DNA from: Marinobacter aromaticivorans
GTDB taxonomy: Bacteria; Pseudomonadota; Gammaproteobacteria; Pseudomonadales; Oleiphilaceae
NCBI RefSeq assembly: GCF_002806975.1
Contig: NZ_NIHD01000010.1
Location: 81,651 to 145,650, forward strand
DNA length: 64,000 bases
Reading direction: 5' to 3'
Under the pieces are notes generated by a model. It was not told the DNA's origin. It made no database searches and saw nothing but the letters and a program-made list of their open reading frames with translations. This document shows positions 27,911-41,117 of this stretch, in pieces (the first letter of the stretch is position 1; every line of letters begins with the position of its first letter). The position numbers and the translations under genes were made by a program.

Positions 27911-28772
27911 ATGCTTGCTTTTTTTTGCGCACCGGCAATAGGGCGGCCAGAGCCAGGCCTGCCACGAAGCCACCCAGGTGCGCTTCGTTGGCCATGCGCC
28001 CCATACCCAGCATTTCCGGCAGGGGTGTAAACCCGATTACCATCCATACCACTGCAAAGGTAACCAGTGCCGGCGGAAACTGGAACCTCGGTTGTGTTCG
28101 CTGGCTCAGCCAGCAGTAGCCGAGAATGCCATAAACAACCCCGGAGAGACCGCCGAAAAAAGGCCCGGAAACCAGGTATTGCAGCCCGTTGGACAAAAGA
28201 CTCGTAACGACAAAAAGTACAACCAGCCTGCCGCGACCGTCGAACCATTCAATCTGGCTACCCAGAAACCACAGCATCACGGAGTTGAAAATAATGTGAG
28301 TCCAGCTGAAGTGCAGAAAATCCGGTGTGAACAACCGCCAGACCTGACCACTGGCCAGTGTTGCAGAAAGTGCATCAACGCGCTCTGCCATGCTGCCCCA
28401 ATCGTAAAACCGGGGATCAACGATCAGCAGGCTGGCGGTAAGCTGATTACTGCCAAGGCCGGTGAGCCATGCCATGACCAGGCCTACTATGATAATCCCC
28501 AGCACCAATGGTGCATGACGCGGAGAAGGTTGCCAGCGCCCTGCTACGAAAACCGGCGAGCGATTCTGCTGCTCCACAGCCTGGCGGATTTCGGGTTCAG
28601 TAAGAAACCGGTCCAGGGCCTCCAGCACAGGTTCGGCGTGCTCCGGATTCTCCAGCCATAAAACCTGGAAATCGCCCTCGGCGCTGATTCTGTGCGGAAC
28701 TCCCCGGTTTTTCAGCCATTCGCTGAATCCGCTCAGGTTAATGCTGGAATCCAACTGTTTTACGCGGTACAC
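27909..28772 (-). CDS. rhomboid intramembrane serine protease (GlpG-like)
   Basis: 287 residues: a soluble N-terminal domain (about 1-85) and six transmembrane helices. The catalytic serine is in FGGLSGVVYG (about residue 218) and the histidine in NEAHLGG (about 266), with HIIFNSVMLWFLG as the conserved L1-side helix. It cuts membrane proteins within the bilayer. Its last codons share sequence with the terminator of the convergent candidate sRNA. Substrate unknown. Confidence 0.9.
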   Translation of the reverse strand: MYRVKQLDSSINLSGFSEWLKNRGVPHRISAEGDFQVLWLENPEHAEPVLEALDRFLTEPEIRQAVEQQNRSPVFVAGRWQPSPRHAPLVLGIIIVGLVMAWLTGLGSNQLTASLLIVDPRFYDWGSMAERVDALSATLASGQVWRLFTPDFLHFSWTHIIFNSVMLWFLGSQIEWFDGRGRLVVLFVVTSLLSNGLQYLVSGPFFGGLSGVVYGILGYCWLSQRTQPRFQFPPALVTFAVVWMVIGFTPLPEMLGMGRMANEAHLGGFVAGLALAALLPVRKKKQA

Positions 28773-28819
28773 AATCCAATTTGCCTCACAAGGTATACAG
28801 ACTGAAGCTTACCCGCCCG

Positions 28820-29839
28820 TTAGCGGGCAACGCTGTCTTCGCTGGTGGGGTAATCCGGGGAATCCCGATGATCCCGAACCACATTAACCCAGACAAACTT
28901 ATCCCGTGAAAGTGCCTTCTCACCATCCATTCTGTACGCAACCAACTTTCCATATTTAACCGCACTGAAATCAATGCAGGCCACGTTGGATTTAAGTGGA
29001 GCGGGTTCACTGTCCATCCAGTAATGCCCAACAAATACCGGAGGTGCATCCAGCGGATAACTGATCAGTTGCTTGCGCTCGTCATCGGTGAGAACCCTGC
29101 TCGCCACTTCCGGAGGCAGTGGGTCCGGCTGGAAAACCACGTCCGCATAGGTGCGTGGGTTATCAGCCCAGAACTTGGTACGGAAAAACTCCCGCACGTA
29201 ACCATCACGCCCGGTGATCGTCATACCCCGGGGAAGACGGAGGTCCGTGCCCCGTAACAGGGTATCCATAACCTGCCCGGCGAAGGAATCGATGGCCGCT
29301 GATGCATGGAGGAAATCCTCATCAATGCAGGCACCGCCCTGCACCTGCTTGAATTTCTCGATGAGCTCACTGTCCCAGCATGCGTGTACTGCACGAAAAT
29401 CCTCTTCTTCGATAAACAGCGGCATGGTGTAAAACCACTCGAGAAAATCGTTCCACTCGTAGGGATAGGCCTCAAACTGCTCAAGCGTTTCGCGAATCAG
29501 CCGGTCGTGACGGGGCGTATGCTCACGCAGCCATGTCTTACCGCTTCCCGCCCGGGCCCGGGTGCAATAACCCAGCGCGTTATACTCGTGATTACCCATC
29601 ACAATCCGCGCCGAGCCCCGTTCGACCATACTTCTTACGAGGTGGAGCGCCTCACGGATGCGCGGGCCGCGATCAATGATGTCGCCAATAAAGACAGCCT
29701 GCCTGCGGCGATGTTGGTAAACCCCGTTCACCTTGGTGTAACCCATCTGCTCCAGCAGCATTGCGAGGGTGTTCGCACAGCCATGGATATCGCCGATGAT
29801 GTCGTAACCACGACTTGCGTTCTGTTTGTTTCCGGCCAT
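28820..29839 (-). CDS. calcineurin-like metallophosphoesterase
   Basis: About 339 residues. Metal-binding motifs GDIHG (about 16), GDIIDRG (about 52) and GNHE (about 82), with late GHYW (about 273), define a serine/threonine-phosphatase-like or Ap4A-hydrolase-like enzyme with a two-metal site. I chose ATG 29839, 2 bp after the nadK stop, over an upstream in-frame TTG. Coupling to nadK suggests nucleotide or signalling metabolism, but the substrate is open. Confidence 0.85.
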   Translation of the reverse strand: MAGNKQNASRGYDIIGDIHGCANTLAMLLEQMGYTKVNGVYQHRRRQAVFIGDIIDRGPRIREALHLVRSMVERGSARIVMGNHEYNALGYCTRARAGSGKTWLREHTPRHDRLIRETLEQFEAYPYEWNDFLEWFYTMPLFIEEEDFRAVHACWDSELIEKFKQVQGGACIDEDFLHASAAIDSFAGQVMDTLLRGTDLRLPRGMTITGRDGYVREFFRTKFWADNPRTYADVVFQPDPLPPEVASRVLTDDERKQLISYPLDAPPVFVGHYWMDSEPAPLKSNVACIDFSAVKYGKLVAYRMDGEKALSRDKFVWVNVVRDHRDSPDYPTSEDSVAR

Positions 29840-29841
29840 GA

Positions 29842-30726
29842 TCAACTCGCTGCTATTTCACTTGCCCAGCCAAGCTTGTCACGGCAGGTAGCATAGAAAT
29901 TGTGGTCTGTAGGGTGAATCAGCCGGATTTTGAAGGGCTTTTTGGCGATGCGGATGATGTCTCCCGGCGCACAGGCGATATTCATCTGGCCATCAAAACT
30001 GATTTGCGGGTAGGTTTCGTTGGTTTCGCCCACCACCAGTTTTATTTCGCTCTTTGCATCCACCACAATCGGACGGCTACTGAGCGTATGGGGGAACATG
30101 GGCACCAGCACTATGGCATCCAGCTTGGGATGCATAATAGGGCCTCCGGCAGACAACGAGTAGGCCGTTGAGCCGGTGGGCGTGGAAACGATCAGACCGT
30201 CCGAGCGCTGGCTATAGACAAAATGGCCATCTATATATAAATCAAATCCAATCATACGGGTAGACTTGCCCGGATGCAGCACTACATCGTTCAGAGCCGT
30301 TCCGAAGCCCAGTGGTTGTCCGTTGCGCTCAACGTTGCCATCAAGCAGAAACCGTGATTCCTCAATGTATTCGCCTGCAAGTACCTTCCCCAGACGCTCC
30401 TCAAGATCCGAAGGCGAGATATCCGTGAGAAATCCCAATCGGCCACGGTTTACACCGAGTAACGGAATTTTCGATTTTGCCAGTTCCCGGGCCGCACCCA
30501 GGAGGCTCCCGTCACCCCCGACCACGATTACAAGATCACAGATTTCACCCAGGAGCTTCTTGCTGGCAACTTGCAAGCCGTGGCCGGGCAACATGCTGGC
30601 GGTGTCTTCCTCAAGGATAACGTGGTAGTGATTGGCGATCAGATACTGTTTAAGCTGGCGCAAGGTTTCAACAACTTTCACGCTGCCCATGCGGCCGATA
30701 ACGCCTATATTTCTGAAATAATCCAT
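29842..30726 (-). CDS. nadK: NAD kinase
   Basis: 294 residues, the standard length. The GGDG motif (VIVVGGDGSLLGAAR, about 67-80) binds ATP/NAD, and TGSTAYSLSAGGP (about 178) is the second conserved segment. It makes NADP+ from NAD+ in the cytoplasm. It sits directly upstream of the metallophosphoesterase gene on the same strand. Confidence 0.96.
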   Translation of the reverse strand: MDYFRNIGVIGRMGSVKVVETLRQLKQYLIANHYHVILEEDTASMLPGHGLQVASKKLLGEICDLVIVVGGDGSLLGAARELAKSKIPLLGVNRGRLGFLTDISPSDLEERLGKVLAGEYIEESRFLLDGNVERNGQPLGFGTALNDVVLHPGKSTRMIGFDLYIDGHFVYSQRSDGLIVSTPTGSTAYSLSAGGPIMHPKLDAIVLVPMFPHTLSSRPIVVDAKSEIKLVVGETNETYPQISFDGQMNIACAPGDIIRIAKKPFKIRLIHPTDHNFYATCRDKLGWASEIAAS

Positions 30727-30865
30727 TAAGCTTCCTGTGGTGTCGGAATGGGACGACAGCGGCCGAGCCCGCCAGCACCCATATCAATCTGGCCTACAGT
30801 CTAACGAAAGTCGCCCCGATACTGAAAAAAGATCTGCAGAGCCCCGGCAAGCCACGCTCACGACT

Positions 30866-32131
30866 TCAGGACCGATGCTTCTCGCACCGATCATCAAGCC
30901 CGGGCCGGAAGTCACTGGGCTGGCTCACCCGCAACAGCGGTTCACCACAGACATCCCCGTTCTCAAGCGAATGGCCGCACACCGGGTGTTCGTAATGCGC
31001 AAGCCATTGACGATAAGAGGGCTCATTCATGCCACAACGTTCTGCGGCGTAGGCTGTGGGGTTACCAAAATAGGTTTCGATGGCCTCGTAAGGCAGAGTC
31101 AGGTGGCCAACTCCCGGGTGATAGGCAACCAGAAAAACAGCCTGGGTCTTCAGATAGCTCATAACGGTGTTATCCAGTGGCTCACGATGCCGAAGATCAT
31201 GGGCTTCCTGTTCAAGCGCAACAATCTTTTCGTCACGGTGCTCCAGCTCACGCTTTTTCCGGTCCAGCTGCTCCCTTAGCAGCACCAGTTCCGCTGTCAC
31301 ATTGGCATCGTCGCGATCCTTCCGGACGCTCCCGTCGGCCACCTGTTCCTGCATGGTCAGATACTGCTGGTTACGCTCTGCCAGGCGTTTTTTCAGTTGT
31401 TCGTTGTTCAGGCGTTGGCGCTCGTATTTCTGGGCGAGATCGTCAATCTCATGGTGCAGGGCTTTGATCTCCAGCCTGTGTTCACGCTGCACCTCGGTAA
31501 GCATATCCCGATGCACGCTTTGCAACGTCTTGATGCGCAGGCGCTGTTCCCGGATCAACTGGGCCAGGCGCGCACGGTCAGTTTCGGTACGGGCGTCATC
31601 CGCCAGAACAGCCTCGCTTTGCCCGGCGCGAAGTACAGGTATGTTTTCGTCTTCCGGCTCTACCTTGCGAAATTTAAGCGTATTGGCATTAACAGCTTTG
31701 CGAATCACCTGGAAATGATTGTTGCCAGGAGTCATGTCCGGATCCCAGAGCTCGCTGGCGTAACGGGGTTCCGGGCACTGGCTGCGGCAGACCAGGCGAA
31801 TGGCACCGCCTCCCATGTCCGGCCCCTTGGCCCCGAGGCGCGCGAGTTCTTCAATCGGCAGGTTCCAGCTGCTGTCTGCCCTGCCCTCTTCATCAAACCA
31901 AATACGAAAGAATACAAGGGCCTGGACCAGAAGATCGCTACTCAGATCCACCAGAACAGCTTTTACATCGGTTTCAGCAAGGTCCGACAAACCCACATAA
32001 CCGTCCAGGAAGGCGCCAAACTCACTTGCGCGCATCTGGCGGGCTACCTGGTTACCTTCGATAAAAAACACCGCCGAATAATCGCCCGTTGCCTGGCCGG
32101 CAGATACCATCGCAGACTCCCCAAAAACCAA
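30866..32131 (-). CDS. conserved coiled-coil protein with C-terminal cysteine cluster
   Basis: 421 residues, no assigned family. Residues about 1-150 form a folded domain (VFFIEGNQVARQMRASEFG at the start). Residues about 185-320 are a long charged coiled coil (IREQRLRIKTLQSVHRDML onward). The C-terminal about 90 residues carry CGHSLENGDVCGEP and a late DDRCEKH, a possible zinc site. It looks cytoplasmic, without signal peptide or membrane helix. The start may instead be ATG 32110. It stands alone between nadK and fadH. I do not recognise a function; coiled coil plus zinc knuckle suggests a structural or scaffold role. Confidence 0.75.
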   Translation of the reverse strand: MVFGESAMVSAGQATGDYSAVFFIEGNQVARQMRASEFGAFLDGYVGLSDLAETDVKAVLVDLSSDLLVQALVFFRIWFDEEGRADSSWNLPIEELARLGAKGPDMGGGAIRLVCRSQCPEPRYASELWDPDMTPGNNHFQVIRKAVNANTLKFRKVEPEDENIPVLRAGQSEAVLADDARTETDRARLAQLIREQRLRIKTLQSVHRDMLTEVQREHRLEIKALHHEIDDLAQKYERQRLNNEQLKKRLAERNQQYLTMQEQVADGSVRKDRDDANVTAELVLLREQLDRKKRELEHRDEKIVALEQEAHDLRHREPLDNTVMSYLKTQAVFLVAYHPGVGHLTLPYEAIETYFGNPTAYAAERCGMNEPSYRQWLAHYEHPVCGHSLENGDVCGEPLLRVSQPSDFRPGLDDRCEKHRS

Positions 32132-32210
32132 AGACTCTCTGGCAGACTCATTTTCTACAGTCTAGCCGGAGAGTCTCCGATGCCCAGAGAAAAACTGCAA
32201 TGTTTTGTGA

Positions 32211-35495
<3,285 letters not shown>

Positions 35496-35499
35496 TAAA

Positions 35500-35526
35500 G
35501 CCCCGGACGAATAAATCCTCCGGGGC
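35500..35526 (-). terminator. terminator between AraC regulator and fghA
   Basis: GCCCCGGA / TCCGGGGC arms (35500-35507, 35519-35526) between convergent genes, followed by TTTATC in the minus direction, so it mainly serves fghA. Confidence 0.65.
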
Positions 35527-35532
35527 AAACCA

Positions 35533-36372
35533 TTACTGCTTCAGGTGTTCGGCATGGAAGCGCAGATGCTGCGCAATGAAGGTGGCAATGAAGTAATAAC
35601 TATGGTCATAGCCTTCATGCCGGTTCAGTGTCAGCGGATAACCGCTTTGCTTTGCCGCAGCTTCCAGCGCTTCCGGCTTGAGCTGCTCTGCCAGGAAATT
35701 ATCGGCCTCGCCCTGATCCACCAGCGCAGGAACAAACTGACTTGCCTTTTGCATCAGCAGGCTGGCGTCATAATCCGCCCAGCTTTCGGTATCAGTTCCC
35801 AGGTAGGCCGTGAAGGCCTTTTTTCCCCAGGGGCTGTTTACCGGATTGCTGATCGGGCTGAAGGCAGACACTGAGCGATAACGCTCTGGATTGCGCAGCG
35901 CCAGTACCAGAGCACCGTGACCACCCATGGAGTGACCAAAAACAGACCGCTTGTCACTCACCGGGAATACGGACTCGACGAGGTTCGGCAGTTCCTTCAG
36001 AACATAATCGTACATCTGGTAGTGCCGGTTCCAGGGTGCCTGGGTGGCATTGACATAGAAGCCGGCGCCCTTACCCAGATCGTAGGCATCATCATCCGCC
36101 ACGTCATCGCCACGGGGGCTTGTGTCGGGCGCAATAATAGCCACACCCAACTCGGCAGCCACCTCATGTGCGGCGGCTTTCTGCATGAAATTTTCATCTG
36201 TGCAGGTCAGGCCAGACAACCAGTACAGCGCCGGAACCTTGTCGCCATTGGAAGCCTGCGGCGGCAGATAGACAGCAAAACGCATATCGCAATTCAGCGT
36301 CTCAGAATAATGGCTGTACTGCTTGTGCCAGCCATCAAAACTTTTGTTGCGACTAAGATTTTCGATATTCAT
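35533..36372 (-). CDS. fghA: S-formylglutathione hydrolase
   Basis: 279 residues, the family length. Esterase D-type alpha/beta hydrolase with the nucleophile in GHSMGGHGAL (about 147), acid in the late DQGEADNFL segment and His in HEGYDHSYYF (about 256). It hydrolyses S-formylglutathione to formate and glutathione, the second step of glutathione-dependent formaldehyde oxidation. It lies 53 bp downstream of the dehydrogenase gene that makes its substrate. Confidence 0.95.
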   Translation of the reverse strand: MNIENLSRNKSFDGWHKQYSHYSETLNCDMRFAVYLPPQASNGDKVPALYWLSGLTCTDENFMQKAAAHEVAAELGVAIIAPDTSPRGDDVADDDAYDLGKGAGFYVNATQAPWNRHYQMYDYVLKELPNLVESVFPVSDKRSVFGHSMGGHGALVLALRNPERYRSVSAFSPISNPVNSPWGKKAFTAYLGTDTESWADYDASLLMQKASQFVPALVDQGEADNFLAEQLKPEALEAAAKQSGYPLTLNRHEGYDHSYYFIATFIAQHLRFHAEHLKQ

Positions 36373-36425
36373 TGCAATCTCCCTGATAAATGATCGCCTG
36401 CGTCATGCTCAGGCGATCTTCCTGA

Positions 36426-37565
<1,140 letters not shown>

Positions 37566-37660
37566 TTATTGCAGAACTTGGACGGGGGATCCGCCATGTT
37601 GATGGGACCATTGTATTACTATTCCGCTGATAGATAATCGCTCTTTTTGGCAATACATTT

Positions 37661-37674
37661 TTACTGTACAGTAA
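37661..37674. promoter_or_regulatory. palindromic candidate operator between adhC and lysR gene
   Basis: TTACTGTACAGTAA is a perfect 14-bp palindrome, 73 bp before the LysR start and 108 bp before adhC. It fits a dimer-binding operator in this divergent promoter region and includes a LysR-type T-N11-A pattern. The bound protein is inferred. Confidence 0.45.
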
Positions 37675-37746
37675 TAATTTCATGACAATTCCGCAGTCCC
37701 ACTTTTTATTCAACCCCCCCTAAATCGGCAGCGCGAGGAATAGCAC

Positions 37747-38643
37747 ATGTTCATCTGGGAAGGAGTCAGTGAGTTTGTGGCGGTTGCAGAAGCAGAAAGT
37801 TTCACCGCAGCCGCAAAACGACTGGGCATTTCAACGGCGCAGGTAAGCCGCCAGGTGAGTGCCTTGGAGTCCCGGCTCTCGACCAAACTGTTCTATCGCA
37901 CTACACGTAAGGTATCCGTGACAGAAGCAGGGCAAACCTATTATCAGCACTGCAGGCAGGTGCTTGACGGCCTGGAAGAAGCAGAACGCGCCATGACCAA
38001 TCTTCAGCGCGTCCCCAGGGGCAAGTTACGGCTGACTGCACCGGTAACCTACGGTGAAAAAGTAATCGCACCATTGGTTAATAACTTTGTGCTTCGCTAT
38101 CCCGAACTTGACGTACAAATGAACCTGACCAATCAGCAACTGGATCTGGTGGCCGGCGGTTATGATCTGGCGGTGCGATTGGGCAAGCTGGAGGATTCCA
38201 CCATGATGGCCAGGCGGCTGTCGTCAAGAACCCTCTATGTATGCGCTTCACCGGAGTATCTGTCGGCCCACGGTGTACCCCATTCCCTGTCAGAACTGGA
38301 ACAACACAACTGCCTGCAGGGCAATCTGGACTACTGGCGTTTTCAGGAGATGGGCAAGCCACAAAATGTGCGGATAAAAGGCAATATCCGGTGCGACAGC
38401 GGTTGGGCGCTTCTGGACGCCGCACTCAAAGGCATTGGAATTGTTCAGCTGCCAGATTACTACGTACAACCTTCTCTGGCGTCCGGTGTGTTGGTAAGCC
38501 TGCTGGAATACTACCAGGAGGCCGACGATGGCATCTGGGCGGTTTATCCCCACAACCGCCACTTGTCTCCGAAGGTGCGCATGCTATTGGACTACTTAAG
38601 CGAGTCTCTTCAATCCCTCAGCCAGAACGAAAAAACCCGTTAG
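37747..38643 (+). CDS. LysR-family transcriptional regulator
   Basis: 298 residues: N-terminal winged helix-turn-helix (SFTAAAKRLGISTAQVSRQVSALE, about 18-41) and a C-terminal effector domain with a substrate-binding fold (from about 90). It sits divergent from adhC-fghA with a 14-bp palindrome between them, so it is a good candidate regulator of formaldehyde oxidation. The effector is unknown. Confidence 0.88.
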   Translation: MFIWEGVSEFVAVAEAESFTAAAKRLGISTAQVSRQVSALESRLSTKLFYRTTRKVSVTEAGQTYYQHCRQVLDGLEEAERAMTNLQRVPRGKLRLTAPVTYGEKVIAPLVNNFVLRYPELDVQMNLTNQQLDLVAGGYDLAVRLGKLEDSTMMARRLSSRTLYVCASPEYLSAHGVPHSLSELEQHNCLQGNLDYWRFQEMGKPQNVRIKGNIRCDSGWALLDAALKGIGIVQLPDYYVQPSLASGVLVSLLEYYQEADDGIWAVYPHNRHLSPKVRMLLDYLSESLQSLSQNEKTR

Positions 38644-38668
38644 CCACACTGCAGCTAACGGGTTTTTA
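38631..38668 (+). terminator. intrinsic terminator of the LysR gene
   Basis: AACCCGTTAGC / GCTAACGGGTT arms (38634-38644 and 38654-38664) followed by TTT. The left arm includes the lysR stop codon, so hairpin and gene end overlap. The A-run on its other side could also end transcription from the minus strand after the tRNA. Confidence 0.8.
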
Positions 38669-38674
38669 AAAATA

Positions 38675-38751
38675 TGGCGGAGCGGACGGGACTCGAACCC
38701 GCGACCCCCGGCGTGACAGGCCGGTATTCTAACCAACTGAACTACCGCTCC
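38675..38751 (-). tRNA. tRNA-Asp (GTC)
   Basis: A 77-nt cloverleaf including the encoded CCA. Acceptor strands GGAGCGG / CCGCTCC pair, the anticodon loop reads CCTGTCACG with anticodon GTC, and the T arm has the GGTTCGAGTCC pattern. It lies alone between two regulator genes. Confidence 0.96.
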
Positions 38752-38917
38752 GCGGCGTCATAACCGATTGCTTTTCAAAAGCTTGAATCTGATGGAGATT
38801 GCTCGGTGACAACGAGAGCGCATTATAAAGAGGTGCCTGCCCATGTCAACGTCTTTTCTGAAAAATTTCAGAAAACCAGTGTATTACCCGGCTTATTACA
38901 TGCGCATCGCTGGCGCA

Positions 38918-39949
38918 TCACATCGTATCGACCATCACATCCTTACCCTGCGCGGTTTTGCGGTATTCAATGGGGGTCATGCCAGACCAGCGCTTGAACG
39001 CACGGTAGAAGGTACTTGGCTCCGAAAACCCTGTCAGATAAACAATCTCGTCTATTGACTCATCGGTTGTTGCCAACAGCTGTCGGGCAAGACGGTAGCG
39101 GAAATCTGCCAGCACCTGGTTGAAACTGGTTTCTGCCTCCGTCAACCGGGTACGCAGGGTGCGGGCTTTTATCCCCAGGCGCGACGCAACCGCATCGAGA
39201 GTAACTTCTCCACTATCCAGCAGTTCGGCAATGATGCGCTCAACCTGCCCGACAATATCCTTTTTCTCGAGGCGTGCGACCTGCTCGCTGGCAAAGCGCT
39301 CGTGCAGGTCCAGAAGTTCGGGCTCTGCGTGCGGGGAGGCATGGGAAAGCAGACTTGCGGGAAAGTACAACCGGTTTTCATCCGCACCAAACACCACCTC
39401 ACAGTCAAGCACTTCTTCCACGTGCTTATGCCCTTCCTCGCGTTCGTGCTCGAACTCTATTCGTGAGGGATAAAACTGGTCCCCGGTAATGGACCGGAAG
39501 AAAGTGATCAGCCCCTGTACAAAGCACTCGTTGAAATGCCGCAGGCGCCGGACATTATCAGAGGCAGCGTCCAGAACCATGCAGGCGTTGTCGCCTTCAA
39601 TGAAAAAATCCGTGTTGGCGGCATCGCTGAGCAACCTTTGGTAATTCTTGGCACGACGCAATCCTTCGCCGAAGGTCGGGCTGCTGAGAAACAGATATTC
39701 CAGAACCTGGCCCTTATAAACCGGCAAAAGCTGCCCCAGATGCAGCCCGATATCCGGGTCACCGGAGACATCCTCCACGACTTGCCAAAAAAACATCTGG
39801 GCGTTATGGGGGGTACGGAGTTGCTCAGTGTAAACGTAGTCTGCATCCACGCCCAGGCGGCTGAATATGAGATCTGTATCAACACCCTTTGCTTTCATCG
39901 CCTCGTAAATAAGGCGCAACATCACTCCTGCGTCACGTAGTTCCTGCAT
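38918..39949 (-). CDS. AraC-family transcriptional regulator
   Basis: 343 residues with the OruR/ArgR-like N-terminal ligand-binding domain (about 1-200) and C-terminal AraC helix-turn-helix pair (LDAVASRLGIKARTLRTRL, then DEIVYLTGFSEPSTFYRAFKRWSG). It is divergent from the MaoC-like gene about 290 bp away. In marine hydrocarbon degraders such regulators often control lipid or alcohol oxidation, but no target can be named from sequence alone. Confidence 0.87.
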   Translation of the reverse strand: MQELRDAGVMLRLIYEAMKAKGVDTDLIFSRLGVDADYVYTEQLRTPHNAQMFFWQVVEDVSGDPDIGLHLGQLLPVYKGQVLEYLFLSSPTFGEGLRRAKNYQRLLSDAANTDFFIEGDNACMVLDAASDNVRRLRHFNECFVQGLITFFRSITGDQFYPSRIEFEHEREEGHKHVEEVLDCEVVFGADENRLYFPASLLSHASPHAEPELLDLHERFASEQVARLEKKDIVGQVERIIAELLDSGEVTLDAVASRLGIKARTLRTRLTEAETSFNQVLADFRYRLARQLLATTDESIDEIVYLTGFSEPSTFYRAFKRWSGMTPIEYRKTAQGKDVMVDTM

Positions 39950-40241
39950 AAAGTCCCGCTTTGTATTTATTGGATACTACTTTGGCCCCGCGGACACCCA
40001 CAGGAACCTCCCAAGTCAATGCGCCGCCTGGCCGGGTTTGCCAGACTGGCCACAGGTTCAAAAGCGATACCTGTGCGGCTTGCTCAACCGCCGCCTTATA
40101 CTATCGTCTTACATTAAAGCATATCAGGCCACAGACTCACAGTTGTACCAGATTCCAGACATAACGGGCACCTGCATTTGCTATCTTTTGCGAATCTGCC
40201 ATGCCCCAACCATTTTCTATCGGCTACCAGGGATAAAAGTC
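39950..40241. other. intergenic region, no gene seen
   Basis: About 290 bp between the divergent AraC and MaoC-like genes. An open frame runs through it into the MaoC-like gene, but it has no ribosome site and no family resemblance. It probably holds both promoters; I see no clear operator. Confidence 0.5.
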
Positions 40242-41117
40242 ATGTCGGAAACGCTTGTCTATCACAACACACCTCCCGCGCTGCTTCCGCTCTACGGCAA
40301 GGCAGTGCTGCCCAAAAAAACCACCTCCACAGAGGCAATCAGGTTACCGGAACTCTCTGCTCAGCTCCTGTGTGCCCACACTTCCAGCGATGATTTACGT
40401 CAATACCAACGGGTATGCGGATTTCAGCCCAGCAACCACATGCCGGTTACCTGGCCCCACATTCTGGCCTTTCCATTGCACCTGAAGCTGCTGACAGAAA
40501 AAGCCTTTCCACTGCCGCTGCTTGGCTTGGTGCACCTGCGTAACAGCATTACCCGGTACAGGGCAATCGGACTGGGAGAAGCTTTGAAACTGGATGTTTA
40601 CCTTAGTGGACAGGAAAACACAGACCGGGGTATCGAGTTCGACATGGTTACCCAGGCAAGCTCAGCCGGCTCTGTAGCCTGGGAGGAAACCAGCACTATG
40701 CTCTTTCGCCAGCCCGAAAAAAACGCCCGATCCAAGGCAAAAGCTTCGCCACCACCTCTGGAAACTTACCCGAATACCAAGGAAATCAATGTACCGGAGT
40801 CTGTCGGGCGTCAGTATGCGAAAGTCTCCGGCGACAGCAACCCGATTCACATGCATGCGCTGAGCGCCAGGGCTTTTGGTTTTCCACGGGCGATCGCCCA
40901 TGGCATGTGGAGCAAGGCACAGGCACTGGCCATCATGGAGCAACAGGATGAATGGCGCGTCAGCCCGATGAGGGTGAGCTGTCAATTCAAAAAACCCCTG
41001 TTTCTGCCGGGTACCGCAAGCCTGAACTGGCGCACCGGAAAATCCGGGTGGGACTATCAACTATTGAATGCAAGAGGAGACGCGCCACACCTCAGCGGGC
41101 GCATTGAGTGGCTTTAA
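40242..41117 (+). CDS. MaoC-like hot-dog dehydratase domain protein
   Basis: 291 residues. The C-terminal half has the MaoC hydratase signature: GDSNPIHMHALSARAFGFPRAIAHGMW (about 198-224), with Asp and His expected for trans-enoyl-CoA hydration. The N-terminal half is a second, more diverged hot-dog unit (PVTWPHILAFPLHLKLLTE), as in two-domain hydratases. Likely substrate: an enoyl-CoA or acyl-ACP. I chose ATG 40242 (AGGGA upstream). Its stop overlaps the stop of the convergent kinase gene by 3 bp. Confidence 0.82.
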   Translation: MSETLVYHNTPPALLPLYGKAVLPKKTTSTEAIRLPELSAQLLCAHTSSDDLRQYQRVCGFQPSNHMPVTWPHILAFPLHLKLLTEKAFPLPLLGLVHLRNSITRYRAIGLGEALKLDVYLSGQENTDRGIEFDMVTQASSAGSVAWEETSTMLFRQPEKNARSKAKASPPPLETYPNTKEINVPESVGRQYAKVSGDSNPIHMHALSARAFGFPRAIAHGMWSKAQALAIMEQQDEWRVSPMRVSCQFKKPLFLPGTASLNWRTGKSGWDYQLLNARGDAPHLSGRIEWL

